A DNA stretch of 64,000 nt from Blautia schinkii DSM 10518 (GTDB lineage Bacteria; Bacillota; Clostridia; Lachnospirales; Lachnospiraceae): positions 284,554-348,553 of the forward strand of contig JNKJ01000007.1 of assembly GCA_000702025.1 (NCBI GenBank). Reading direction: 5' to 3'. Shown here piece after piece: positions 17,859 to 27,800 of this stretch. The notes beneath the pieces are model-generated. The model had not been told where the DNA came from and ran no database searches. It saw only the letters and a program-made list of their open reading frames with translations. How positions within the stretch are numbered: the first letter of the stretch is position 1; the number at the start of each line of letters is the position of its first letter. The position numbers and the translations under genes were made by a program.

Positions 17859-18710
17859 TTGGAATTTTGGTTTTCGGAAGAGCATACCCCGAATGTGAAG
17901 TTTTCGATTCGGGTGGACCGTCAGTTGTACAGCGGGAAAAGTGAGTTTCAGAGGATTGATGTTTTTGATTCCTATGAGTTTGGCAGGTTTCTGGTACTGG
18001 ACGGATATATGATGCTTACAGAGAAGGACGAATTTATTTATCATGAAATGATTACTCATGTGCCCATGGCCGTGCATCCAAAAGTGCAGAATGTGCTTGT
18101 GATTGGTGCGGGTGACGGCGGCGTGATACGTGAGCTGGTGCAGTATCCGGAAATACAGCGCATTGATATGGTAGAGATCGATGCTCTCGTGGTGGAGGTT
18201 TGTAAGAAGTATCTGCCGCAGACAGCCTGTCGTTTTGATGATTCCCGTGTCCATATTCATTATGAGGATGGCTTGAAATTCGTGCGGACCAGGGAAAATG
18301 AATATGATCTGATCATTGTGGATTCCACCGACCCGTTTGGGCCGGGGGAGGGGCTGTTTACGAAGGAATTTTACGGGAACTGCTGCAAGGCGCTGCGCGA
18401 GGACGGTATTCTCATCAACCAGCATGAAAGCCCGTACTATCCGGAAGATGCCATGGCATGCCAGAGGGCGCATAAAAATATTGTGGAGTCTTTCCCGATC
18501 AGCAAGGTCTACCAGGCGCATATTCCCACGTACCCTTCCGGGCACTGGCTGTTTGGCTTTGCCTCAAAGAAATATCATCCGCTGAGGAATCTGGATGAAA
18601 CCCGATGGAATCTGCGCGGCCTGAACTGCAGGTATTATACAACAACTCTGCATAAAGGCGCGTTTTATATACCTGCATATGTGGAGGAATTGCTGAAAAA
18701 TGTTGAGTAA
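17859..18710 (+). CDS. speE: Spermidine synthase
   Basis: 283 residues, the usual length. The start is TTG, 9 nt after AAAGGAGG. The N-terminal beta domain begins EFWFSEEHTPNVKFSIRVD. The Rossmann-like domain binds decarboxylated SAM: VIGAGDGGVIRELVQYP, VEIDALVVEVCKKY, and the catalytic region IIVDSTDPFGPGEGLFTKEF. It transfers an aminopropyl group to putrescine in the cytoplasm. Its last 11 bp overlap speB. Confidence 0.95.
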   Translation: MEFWFSEEHTPNVKFSIRVDRQLYSGKSEFQRIDVFDSYEFGRFLVLDGYMMLTEKDEFIYHEMITHVPMAVHPKVQNVLVIGAGDGGVIRELVQYPEIQRIDMVEIDALVVEVCKKYLPQTACRFDDSRVHIHYEDGLKFVRTRENEYDLIIVDSTDPFGPGEGLFTKEFYGNCCKALREDGILINQHESPYYPEDAMACQRAHKNIVESFPISKVYQAHIPTYPSGHWLFGFASKKYHPLRNLDETRWNLRGLNCRYYTTTLHKGAFYIPAYVEELLKNVE

Positions 18711-19563
18711 AAACATGGAAACATTTATGGATTGTGATAAAGAGCTTGCAGAGGCGCGGACCATTCTTTTTGGCGCTCCTTTTGATTCAACCACTTCCTA
18801 CCGCCCGGGAGCCAGGTTTGGCAGCTCGGCGATACGCAGGGAGTCTTATGGGATAGAGACTTACAGTACTTATCAGGATAAAGAGCTTACCCAGGCCCCG
18901 GTCCTGGACTGCGGCGATCTGGAGCTCTGCTTCGGTGATACGAAGAAGGCTTTGGCCCAGATTGAGGAATTTACAAGGGAAATCCTTGCAGGGGGAAGAA
19001 GGCCGTTTATGCTGGGGGGAGAGCACCTGGTCACCTTGGGTGCGTTCCGGGCAGTGGCTGAGAAATATCCGGATGTGGAAATTATCCACTTTGACGCCCA
19101 TGCAGATTTGCGGGACGAGTACCTTGGTGCAGAGCTGTCCCATGCCTGTGTGATGCGCAGGTGCTGGGAAATCATCGGGGACGGACGTATTCACCAGTTC
19201 GGCATCCGCTCGGGTGATAAGGAGGAATTCCGCTGGGGAAAGGAACATGTATTCACCAGGCGTTTCGATTTCGGGGGATTACAACAGACTTTAAAGAAGA
19301 CTTTAAAGGAACTGTCCGGTAAGCCGGTCTATTTGACCCTGGATCTGGATGTGCTGGATCCAAGTGTTTTCCCGGGGACAGGGACGCCTGAGCCTGGCGG
19401 GGTGGGCTTTGAGGAACTGCGGTACCATACGGTAATGGTGTGTGTGCAGGCCAATGTGGTTGGCTGCGATGTAAATGAGCTGAGTCCGCCTTATGACCCA
19501 AGCGGAATCTCAACGGCGGCAGCGTGCAAAATCGTGAGGGAAATGCTGCTGGCATTAGAATAA
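18700..19563 (+). CDS. speB: Agmatinase (ureohydrolase family)
   Basis: 287 residues. The manganese motifs of the arginase family are intact: MLGGEHLVT, HFDAHADLRDEYLG, and LTLDLDVLDPSVFPGTGTPE. It hydrolyses agmatine to putrescine and urea, linking SpeA to the two spermidine routes. It overlaps speE by 11 bp, so translation is coupled. Related guanidino hydrolases exist, but the neighbours make agmatine the expected substrate. Confidence 0.93.
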   Translation: MLSKNMETFMDCDKELAEARTILFGAPFDSTTSYRPGARFGSSAIRRESYGIETYSTYQDKELTQAPVLDCGDLELCFGDTKKALAQIEEFTREILAGGRRPFMLGGEHLVTLGAFRAVAEKYPDVEIIHFDAHADLRDEYLGAELSHACVMRRCWEIIGDGRIHQFGIRSGDKEEFRWGKEHVFTRRFDFGGLQQTLKKTLKELSGKPVYLTLDLDVLDPSVFPGTGTPEPGGVGFEELRYHTVMVCVQANVVGCDVNELSPPYDPSGISTAAACKIVREMLLALE

Positions 19564-19597
19564 GCGGATAAAATAAAAAATTAGGAGGAACATATCT

Positions 19598-20857
19598 ATG
19601 GCAAGAGTATTGATTATGGGCTGCGGAGGCGTGGCAGGAGTTGCTATCCAGAAATGCTGTCAAAACAGTGAGGTGTTTGAGGAAATTTGTATTGCCAGCC
19701 GCACCAAAGCAAAGTGCGATGCACTGAAGGAAAAGCTTGAGGGTAAAACAAGCACAAAGATTACAACCGCGCAGGTTGACGCTGACAAGGTCGAGGAGCT
19801 TGTTTCTCTCATCCGTGAGGTGAAGCCGGACCTGGTGATGAACATTGCGCTTCCGTATCAGGATTTGACCATTATGGATGCGTGCCTAGAGTGCGGAGTG
19901 AATTATATGGATACTGCCAATTACGAGCCTGAGGATATCACAGAGCCTGAGTGGCGTGAAATATATGAGAAGCGCTGTAAAGAGGAGGGCTTTTCCGCAT
20001 ATTTCGACTATTCCTGGCAGTGGGCATATCAGGAGAAGTTTAAAAAGGCAGGGCTTACCGCGTTGCTGGGCTCCGGTTTTGACCCGGGTGTGACTCAGGC
20101 TTACTGCGCCTATGCCCAGAAACATCTGTTTGATGAGATTGAATGCATTGACATTTTGGACTGCAACGGCGGGGACCATGGTTATCCCTTTGCCACGAAC
20201 TTTAACCCGGAAATCAACCTGAGGGAGGTTTCTGCCCCCGGTTCTTACTGGGAGGACGGACATTGGGTTGAGGTTCCGGCTATGAGTATTAAGCGGGAAT
20301 ATGATTTCGACCAGGTGGGCCATAAGGACATGTATCTGCTTCATCATGAGGAGATAGAATCACTGGCGAAAAACATCCCTGGAGTTAAGAGAATCCGTTT
20401 TTTCATGACCTTTGGGCAGAGCTATCTTACCCATATGAAATGTCTTGAAAATGTGGGAATGCTTTCTACTGAACCGGTAGAGTTTGAGGGGCATTCTATC
20501 GTGCCGATCCAGTTTTTAAAGGAGCTTCTCCCGGACCCGGCGAGCCTTGGACCGCGTACTGTGGGGAAGACAAATATCGGTTGTATTTTCAGCGGAAAGA
20601 AGGATGGCAAGGAGAAAAAAGCATACATTTATAATGTGTGTGACCATCAGGAGTGCTACAAGGAGTTAGGTTCTCAGGCGATTTCTTATACCACAGGAGT
20701 GCCCGCAATGGTGGGCGCAATGATGCTGGTGACAGGGAAATGGGACAAGCCAGGTGTGTATACGGTGGAGGAATTTGATCCTGATCCGTACATGGATGCT
20801 TTGAATAAATGGGGTCTTCCATGGCAGATTGAGGACAATCCGGAGATGGTGGACTGA
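19598..20857 (+). CDS. Carboxynorspermidine/carboxyspermidine synthase (saccharopine dehydrogenase-like)
   Basis: 419 residues. The NAD(P)-binding N-terminus reads ARVLIMGCGGVAGVAIQKC; later landmarks are LLGSGFDPGVTQAYCAYAQ and LDCNGGDHGYPFATNFNPE. In this family the enzyme reductively condenses a diamine with aspartate semialdehyde to carboxy(nor)spermidine. With putrescine available from SpeB the product should be carboxyspermidine. It is followed at once by the decarboxylase gene, sharing one base. GGAGGA precedes the start. Saccharopine dehydrogenase itself is unlikely given the partner. Confidence 0.92.
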   Translation: MARVLIMGCGGVAGVAIQKCCQNSEVFEEICIASRTKAKCDALKEKLEGKTSTKITTAQVDADKVEELVSLIREVKPDLVMNIALPYQDLTIMDACLECGVNYMDTANYEPEDITEPEWREIYEKRCKEEGFSAYFDYSWQWAYQEKFKKAGLTALLGSGFDPGVTQAYCAYAQKHLFDEIECIDILDCNGGDHGYPFATNFNPEINLREVSAPGSYWEDGHWVEVPAMSIKREYDFDQVGHKDMYLLHHEEIESLAKNIPGVKRIRFFMTFGQSYLTHMKCLENVGMLSTEPVEFEGHSIVPIQFLKELLPDPASLGPRTVGKTNIGCIFSGKKDGKEKKAYIYNVCDHQECYKELGSQAISYTTGVPAMVGAMMLVTGKWDKPGVYTVEEFDPDPYMDALNKWGLPWQIEDNPEMVD

Positions 20858-21984
20858 TGAAAGCGGAGATGCTTCGGACACCGTTTTTTCTGGTGGATGA
20901 AAACAAACTCATACATAATCTGGAGATTTTGAAAAGCGTGAGCACCTGTACAGGCTGCAGGATTCTTCTGGCACAGAAGGCATTTTCTATGTTCTCTGTG
21001 TACCCTCTTTTACGAAAATATCTGGACGGAACCACGGCCAGCGGGCTATATGAGGCGCGTCTCGGATATGAGGAATTTGGTAGGGAAACTCATGTGTATT
21101 CTCCTGCCTTTAGAGAGGATGAATTTACGGAACTTCTCAAATATGCGGACCACTTTGTGTTCAATTCTCCGTGCCAGGTTAAGAGATTTGCCGGGAGAGC
21201 AAAGGCTGCCGGAAAGGGCGTGGGACTGCGTGTAAATCCCCAATGTTCCACGCAGGAGGGGCACGCTATCTATGATCCTTGTGCCCCCGGCTCCAGGCTT
21301 GGGACCACTTTGGAAGAGTTTGACGAAAGTATTGCTTACATGCTGGATGGACTGCATTTTCATACGCTGTGTGAGCAGGATTCCGATGATCTGGAGGTGA
21401 CGGCAGCCGCCTTTGAGGAGAAATTCGGACGATATCTTTATTGGATGAAATGGCTTAATTTCGGGGGCGGGCATCATATTACCAAACCGGGTTATGATAT
21501 TGACAGGCTGATGAAAATCATCCGCCATTTTCAGGAAAAATACAGGCTCCAGGTGTATCTTGAGCCGGGTGAGGCTGTGGTTTTAAACGCGGGATATTTG
21601 GAATGCAGTGTGCTTGAGGTGGTGAAAAACGGGATGGAAATTGCAATCTTAGATACTTCGGCAGCCTGCCATATGCCGGATGTGCTGGAGATGCCGTACC
21701 GCCCGCCGCTTCAGGGCTCGGGTCTGCCCGGGGAAAAGCCCTATACCTTCCGACTGGCAGGACCCACATGTCTTGCCGGGGATGTGATTGGAGATTATTC
21801 CTTTGACGAGCCGCTTAGGGAGGGGAGCAAGTTGATTTTTGAGGATATGGCGCTTTATACTATGGTGAAAACAAATACCTTTAACGGCATGCCGCTGCCC
21901 TCTATTGTTTACCGTGACGGAGAGGGAAACTGTCATATAGAGCGTGAATTTGGGTATGAAGATTTCAAAAAAAGGCTTTCATAG
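20857..21984 (+). CDS. nspC: Carboxynorspermidine/carboxyspermidine decarboxylase
   Basis: 375 residues, PLP-dependent alanine-racemase-fold decarboxylase. The PLP lysine is expected in RILLAQKAFSMFSVYP. FGGGHHITKPGYD binds the phosphate, LEPGEAVVLNAGY and GPTCLAGDVIGDY follow; the latter carries the C-terminal active-site cysteine. It converts carboxyspermidine to spermidine. Its ATG overlaps the upstream TGA. It is the last gene of the polyamine operon; I see no U-tract terminator behind it. Confidence 0.94.
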   Translation: MKAEMLRTPFFLVDENKLIHNLEILKSVSTCTGCRILLAQKAFSMFSVYPLLRKYLDGTTASGLYEARLGYEEFGRETHVYSPAFREDEFTELLKYADHFVFNSPCQVKRFAGRAKAAGKGVGLRVNPQCSTQEGHAIYDPCAPGSRLGTTLEEFDESIAYMLDGLHFHTLCEQDSDDLEVTAAAFEEKFGRYLYWMKWLNFGGGHHITKPGYDIDRLMKIIRHFQEKYRLQVYLEPGEAVVLNAGYLECSVLEVVKNGMEIAILDTSAACHMPDVLEMPYRPPLQGSGLPGEKPYTFRLAGPTCLAGDVIGDYSFDEPLREGSKLIFEDMALYTMVKTNTFNGMPLPSIVYRDGEGNCHIEREFGYEDFKKRLS

Positions 21985-21999
21985 TTTCCGCTGATTTCG

Positions 22000-22048
22000 T
22001 ATAATAGAGAGGTGCATCATCCGGAAAAAGTGACATTTCCGGATGGTG
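22000..22048 (+). promoter_or_regulatory. -10 box with a 5'-terminal hairpin ahead of the HD-protein gene
   Basis: A perfect TATAAT lies at 22000-22005, with only a weak -35 (TTTCAT, 17 bp away). Transcription would start near 22012, so the 13 bp stem made by 22015-22027 and 22036-22048 (CATCCGGAAA/TTTCCGGATG core) would be the very 5' end of the mRNA. There is no T-run, so it is not an ordinary terminator. Confidence 0.5.
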
Positions 22049-22082
22049 TATATATGTAGCTGAGAAGGTGGAGAGGCTTACA

Positions 22083-22856
22083 ATGGTAATAGATTTCGAT
22101 AAGGCAAAACAGTCGTTCGAGCAGTATTTGGACGAGTTTGACCGGGAAGATGACAAGATAAAATTAAAGATTGTGCATACATATTATGTGGTAGATTGTG
22201 CGCAAGAGATTGCTGTGCGCATGAAGCTGTCCGAGGAGGATATAGAGCTTGCAAAGCTTATCGGACTACTCCACGATATTGGGCGTTTTCAGCAGTTGAA
22301 GCAGTTTGACAGCTTTATGCCGGACACAATGGACCATGCCCGGTATGGAGCAGAATTGTTATTCGGGGAGAGGCGGATGATCCGGAAATTTCTTGATGAC
22401 AGCAGATTTGATGGGATTATTTGTGAGGCGATCAGCAGGCATAGTGACTTTAAGCTGGCTGAAATAGAAGATGAACGTACTCTTCTGCACGCGAGACTGA
22501 TCCGGGATGCAGACAAGCTGGATAACTGCAGGGTGAAGCTTGAGGAGGCTATGGAAACCCTGCTTGGCGTAAGCGAGACTGAGGCGGGAAAAGGGCTTAT
22601 TTCACCTGGTGTATGGCAGTCGTGTATGAGGCATGAATCCATTCTGTCTGCACAGAGGGTTACGAAAGTAGATTACTGGTTATCCTATGTGGCGCAGATT
22701 TTTGATGTGAATTTTGCGGCGACTTTTTCTATTATAATGGAGAATAATTACATTCCGCGGATTATCCAAAGACTTCATTATGAAGAGAAGGAGACTAGCG
22801 AAAAGATGACGCAGTTTACAGAGCTCGCAGTACAATATATGGAGCGGCAATTATGA
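22083..22856 (+). CDS. HD domain metal-dependent phosphohydrolase-like protein
   Basis: 257 residues. The HD signature is intact: HTYYVVDCAQEIAVRM supplies the first His, GLLHDIGRFQQL the HD pair, DHARYGAELLFG and LIRDADKLDN the later metal ligands. Such proteins hydrolyse nucleotides or phosphomonoesters; the substrate is unknown. A GTG at 22068 is in frame, but GGAGAGG precedes the ATG at 22083. It overlaps the next gene by 4 nt. Confidence 0.8.
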   Translation: MVIDFDKAKQSFEQYLDEFDREDDKIKLKIVHTYYVVDCAQEIAVRMKLSEEDIELAKLIGLLHDIGRFQQLKQFDSFMPDTMDHARYGAELLFGERRMIRKFLDDSRFDGIICEAISRHSDFKLAEIEDERTLLHARLIRDADKLDNCRVKLEEAMETLLGVSETEAGKGLISPGVWQSCMRHESILSAQRVTKVDYWLSYVAQIFDVNFAATFSIIMENNYIPRIIQRLHYEEKETSEKMTQFTELAVQYMERQL

Positions 22857-23425
22857 AAAGGGAAATAGAATATGAGGATTTTCAATATCATATTGTAAGG
22901 AGCAAACGGCGTACATTATCACTGGAGGTGCGCACGGATGGCGAGGTTTTGGTGCGGGCGCCGCAAGCCATGTCCGAGGCCAGGATCCGAAGGTTTATAG
23001 ATGAAAAGAGGACCTGGATTTTAAAGAATTTGGACAAGGTCAGCAGACGGCAGGAGGCTGAAGACAATCTGACGGTATTGAGCGATGAGCAGAAAAACGA
23101 TTTCAGGAGACAGGCAGGCGTAATCTTTGCAGAGCGCGCCGCCCATTTTGCCCGTATCATGGGCGTGGAGTATGGCCGGATTACAATACGAGAGCAGAAA
23201 ACCCGTTGGGGAAGCTGCAGCAGTAATCATAACCTGAATTTTAACTGGAAATTGGTTCTTGCACCCCGGGAAGTGCTGGATTATGTGGTGGTGCATGAGC
23301 TGTGCCATCTGAAGGAAATGAATCATTCCCCGCAATTCTGGGCTGAGGTGGAAAAGATACAGCCCGATTACAGGGTGCGGAGGAAGTGGCTGAAAGATCA
23401 TGGGTGGATGCTTATGAAGGCGTGA
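22853..23425 (+). CDS. YgjP-like metallopeptidase (M48-related, DUF45)
   Basis: 190 residues. The zinc motif is VVVHELCHLKEMNHSPQFW, with a third ligand His in the NHSPQFW part typical of the YgjP/SprT-like group. Upstream is TRWGSCSSNHNLNFNWKLV, the family's second signature. It is a probable cytoplasmic zinc protease of unknown target. The ATGA overlap couples it to the HD-domain gene. The tandem repeats at 23436 begin right behind its stop codon. Confidence 0.87.
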   Translation: MKREIEYEDFQYHIVRSKRRTLSLEVRTDGEVLVRAPQAMSEARIRRFIDEKRTWILKNLDKVSRRQEAEDNLTVLSDEQKNDFRRQAGVIFAERAAHFARIMGVEYGRITIREQKTRWGSCSSNHNLNFNWKLVLAPREVLDYVVVHELCHLKEMNHSPQFWAEVEKIQPDYRVRRKWLKDHGWMLMKA

Positions 23426-23435
23426 AAGGCTTGCA

Positions 23436-23637
23436 GGCGTGTATGATAGCAAGGCGTGTATTGATATCAAGGCGTGTATGGATATCAAGGCGTGTATGGA
23501 TATCAAGGCGTGTATGGATATCAAGGCATGTATGATAGCAAGGAGTGTATTGATAGCAATGCGTGTATGATTGCAAAGAGTGCATGATAGCAGGGTTCAC
23601 ATGATTATGAGGCATGTATGGTTGTAGGGAGTGCATA
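23436..23637 (+). repeat. Minisatellite of about twelve 16-18 bp units
   Basis: The unit is close to GGCGTGTATGGATATCAA. Four central units (from about 23453) are nearly identical 18-mers; flanking units drift to GGAGTGTATTGATAGCAA, GGCATGTATGATAGCAA and shorter forms. Homogeneous centre and decayed edges are typical of slippage or unequal crossover. No gene lies on the plus strand here. Confidence 0.9.
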
Positions 23638-23698
23638 GGAAAATGTGGGAGTACGCAGTAGTATGGGTAGATGGTTATAATTAAAACCCGGGTAATGG

Positions 23699-23739
23699 GA
23701 GCAAACGGAGGGGTGATACTTCTGGGTTGCTCTTTTTTT
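23699..23739 (+). terminator. Intrinsic terminator after the HD-YgjP operon
   Basis: GAGCAA (23699-23704) pairs with TTGCTC (23727-23732), with a smaller GGAG/CTTC stem inside the loop. Seven T follow. The remainder of 23740-23955 shows no gene. Confidence 0.7.
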
Positions 23740-23955
23740 ATGGAAGGTTTTTTGTAGTTGGAAATTTTGGATTTGGAGTTTATAATGGGAATATGATAAA
23801 CATCTCCGGCGGACTGCAAAGCCGCGTATAGGTAAGATGTGCACATTTGTAAGAGGTTGTGTAATCTTGGACAGGGTATGACGTACGGCCCACAGTCAGC
23901 ACGTTGGAGTGTACTTGGATACAGGATATTTTGGGAGAAAGTGAGGCAGAATATT

Positions 23956-24870
23956 ATGAAATATGTAATTATCGGAGCCGGCGGTACCGGAGGAATCGTG
24001 GGTGCATATATGACTAAGGCGGGCAGGGATGTGACCATAATTGCTCGTGGTGAGCATCTTGAAAGAATGAAAGAGGACGGGTTAAGGCTTACAAAAACAT
24101 GGGAGGAGGCAGATGAAATAATAAGGGTAAAGGCCTGTTCCATGGAGGAATATGAGGATAAGGCGGATGTGGTCATTGTTTGCGTGAAGGGTTATTCGCT
24201 GGATGATACGATACCTTTTATTAAAAGAATTTCGCATGAGAATACGGTTGTGATTCCTATTCTGAATATTTATGGCACAGGCGGGAGAATGCAGGAAAAG
24301 CTCCCGGGAATTCTTGTCACGGACGGATGCATTTATGTGTCTGCTAATATTAAGGAACCGGGTGTCATACTGCAGCATGGCGAGATCTGTCGCATTGTTT
24401 TCGGCGTGCGTGAGGAAGAGGAATCCAGGCCTGTGCTCCGGGAGATTGCGAAGGATTTCGAGGCGAGTGGAATACGCGGGATTTTATCAAGCAATATCAA
24501 AAGAGATGCATTGCAGAAGTTTTCTTATGTGTCGCCCATTGGTGCGGCTGGTCTTTATTTCGATGTGGCAGCAGGTGAGTTTCAGAAAGAAGGGCAGCCG
24601 AGAGAGATGTTTAAGGCAATGACCCGGGAGATTATCGCGCTGGCAGATGCTATGGGTATTCATTTTGGGAAGGATTTAGTGGAGGTGAATCTGCGTATTC
24701 TGGAAGCTTTGGCGCCGGAGGCTACTACCTCAATGCAGAGGGATGTGATGGCTGGAAAGCAGTCGGAGATGGACGGATTGATTTTCGAAGTGGTACGGAT
24801 GGCAAAGCAATATCACGTGCCTGTACCGGAATATGAAAAGGTTGCCGCAAAATTCGGATTTACCGTTTGA
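23956..24870 (+). CDS. 2-dehydropantoate 2-reductase-like protein (PanE/ApbA family)
   Basis: 304 residues. The N-terminal NADPH site is KYVIIGAGGTGGIVGAYMTK; the C-terminal helical domain includes SNIKRDALQKFSYVSPIGAAG and MQRDVMAGKQSEMDGLIFEV, matching the ketopantoate reductase fold. The catalytic Lys and Glu regions appear present, but the subfamily is broad and other 2-keto acids are possible. The open frame reaches back to 23839; I use the ATG at 23956, where the nucleotide-binding strand starts. It is followed by, and overlaps, the start region of the EndoQ-UvrD gene. Confidence 0.8.
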   Translation: MKYVIIGAGGTGGIVGAYMTKAGRDVTIIARGEHLERMKEDGLRLTKTWEEADEIIRVKACSMEEYEDKADVVIVCVKGYSLDDTIPFIKRISHENTVVIPILNIYGTGGRMQEKLPGILVTDGCIYVSANIKEPGVILQHGEICRIVFGVREEEESRPVLREIAKDFEASGIRGILSSNIKRDALQKFSYVSPIGAAGLYFDVAAGEFQKEGQPREMFKAMTREIIALADAMGIHFGKDLVEVNLRILEALAPEATTSMQRDVMAGKQSEMDGLIFEVVRMAKQYHVPVPEYEKVAAKFGFTV

Positions 24871-24884
24871 AAGCAGGTGAGGGT

Positions 24885-27800
24885 TTGAAACAGATAGCAG
24901 ATTTGCACATTCATTCCAGGTTTTCCAGGGCGACGAGCAAGGAAGGAACGCCGGAGCATCTGGATTTGTGGGCAAGAAAAAAAGGGATTTCCATTGTGGG
25001 AACCGGTGATTTCACACATCCGGAATGGCGCAGGGAGATGAGCGAAAAGCTTGTTCCTGCGGAGGATGGATTATATAGGTTACGGGATGATTATCTCCTG
25101 GAAGAGACAAAGATGATGACGGACGAAGCCCCGCGGTTTGTCATTTCCGGGGAAATCAGCTCTATATATAAGAAGAATGATAAGACGCGTAAGGTCCATA
25201 ATGTGATTCTACTTCCGGGGATGGAGGATGCAGAAAAGCTCTCTGCTAAGCTTGAGGCAATCGGAAATATCCACTCGGACGGGCGGCCGATTCTTGGTTT
25301 AGACTGTAGGGATTTGTTGGAAATTATGCTTGAGGTGTGCCCGAAAGGGATATTTATTCCGGCTCATATCTGGACGCCTCATTTTTCGTTATTTGGCGCA
25401 TTTTCCGGGTTTGATACGATTGAAGAGTGCTTCGAGGACCTTACCCCCTATGTTCGTGCGCTGGAGACAGGGCTTTCCTCTGACCCACCGATGAACTGGA
25501 GATTGTCTGCGCTTGACCGGTTCCAGCTTGTATCAAATTCCGATGCACATTCCCCGGCTAAGCTTGGCAGAGAGGCGAATCTGCTGGATGTCGAACGCTC
25601 TTATGATGGTCTTTGGGCAGGGGTTCAGGAGGGAAAAGGACTGGAAGGTACTATCGAATTTTTCCCGGAGGAGGGTAAGTATCATTTTGACGGTCACAGG
25701 AAATGCCATATATGCTTAAGTCCCAAAGATGCGGAAATTTATGGAGGAAAATGTCCTGTGTGCGGTAAGAAGCTAACAATCGGAGTGGACCACCGCATTG
25801 TGCAGCTCGCAGACAGAGAGGATGGTTTTGTGAAAGAAAACGCCAAGCCTTTCGAGAGTCTGGTGCCGCTTCCTGAGGTGATTGCTGCCTCTACCGGCTA
25901 TTCCTCAGCCAGCAGAAAGGTTCAGGAGCAGTATGAGAAAATACTTGCGGATTTAGGACCGGAATTCGAGATTCTGCGCAGTATTCCTACTGAGGATATC
26001 AGGAAAGAATGCGGTTATCTGGTGTCCGAAGGCATCCGCAGACTGCGGGAAGGACTGGTGCAGAGAAAGCCCGGTTTTGACGGAGAATACGGAACAATAA
26101 AGTTGTTTGAACCCTCTGAAATCCGTAACCTCGACGGGCAGATGAGCCTGTTTGGAGATATGGGGGACTGGAAAGTCGAGGGTGGGAATATGCCCATCAT
26201 CAATACTGCCCATAACGGAATGGAATCTTCCGGTTCGCCGGAACTGGCGCATTCCGGTTTGCCGGAGGCGACACCTGCCAGCTCTTTAGGTACACCACCA
26301 GCTAGCTCTTTAGGTACAGCGCCAGCCGAATCTTTGGAATTCGCGCCTTTGGGACCTTTCGCATCCATGCTCAACCCGTTGCAGCAGCAGGCAGTCGAGG
26401 CGATTGACCGTGCGGTTGCAGTTGTGGCGGGACCGGGTACTGGAAAAACGAAAACGCTTGTTTCCCGCATTCTTTATCTCTTAGAGCACAGAAAAGTGAA
26501 ACCAACGGAGATTACGGCTGTTACCTTTACAAACCAGGCCGCCGCGGAAATGCGGGAACGTCTCAGCACTCAGCTTGGTGGGGCCAGGAGCATACAGCGG
26601 ATGAATATCGGTACGTTCCACGCCATCAGCCTGGATTTTCTAAAGAAAAATGGTCTTGATTTCACCCTGGCAGGCGAGGAAGAAACATTCGAGTTTGCAC
26701 GGCAGATTTGTGAGGAGCACGGACTGAAACTCCCTGTCAAAAAGTTCCTGCAGGCGGTTTCTATGAGCAAAACGCGGGTGCAGAGTGTAAATCAGGACGC
26801 AAATTGTGACACAAATCAGGGAGCGAATCAGGAGATTCCCCAAGAGGCGATATCTGCTTATGAAGCTTGTCTGAGGGAGCGAAAATACCTCGATTTCGAT
26901 GATTTATTAATAGAAACCTTACGTATATTCCGGTCGGAAACAGGTGGAAAAAATGCATCAGGACAATCTTTTTGTCATCCTTTTTCTTACCTGCTGGTGG
27001 ATGAATTTCAGGATATCAGTCCATTGCAATATGAACTGATTAAAGCGTGGAATGCTAATGGAAGAGAGCTATTTGTAATCGGTGACCCGGACCAGTCGAT
27101 ATATGGTTTCCGTGGTTCAGATGCCCGTTGTTTTGAACTTCTGAAGTCTGATTATCCAGGCGTGCGTGTTATTACTCTGGAGGAGAATTACCGCTCTGCG
27201 GGTGGTATTGTGACTGCCGCCGCGGGTTTGATTTCGCATAATCCAGGTGGGAAAAGAGTGCTGCGGCCACACCGCAAGGCGAGTATTCCGGTGCGCATTG
27301 CGAAAGCGCCGGCAAAAATGTCCGAGGCTATTTTTGTTGCGAAAGAGATTAATCGTCTAATCGGTGGAATTGATATGATAGATACAGAACAGCAGGATTC
27401 TTTCCGCAGTGATAAGAAACCATGGACTTTCAACGACATTGCAATTCTTTATCGTACGCATCATCAGGCAAGATTATTAGAGAAATGTCTGCGCCAGGAG
27501 GGGATCCCTTACACGGTCGGGGGCCGTGAAGAGTATCTTGCCGAGCCTTTGGTACGTGGATGTATTGCTTTTTTCCGCTCACTCATTGAGCCTGAAACTG
27601 CAGGGTATCGGAGAGATGCGATGAAACTTTTATGGGGCTTAGATGAGGATGCTTTATCAGGCAGTATTTACGAACAGCTTGCGCAGAAATACAGGACAAA
27701 ATGGAAGCGTGCCAAGCCTAAAAAGCTTCTGGAGGACTGGATTAAGGATGTGGGACAGGAAGAAAACCAGAGCCTTAATAACCTTACAGCTATGGCAGTT

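Noticed and set aside
23412..24176. 254-codon minus-strand frame
   Set aside because: It reads through the tandem repeats (repetitive SIHAL/DIHTR peptides) and antisense to panE; an artefact of the periodic DNA.
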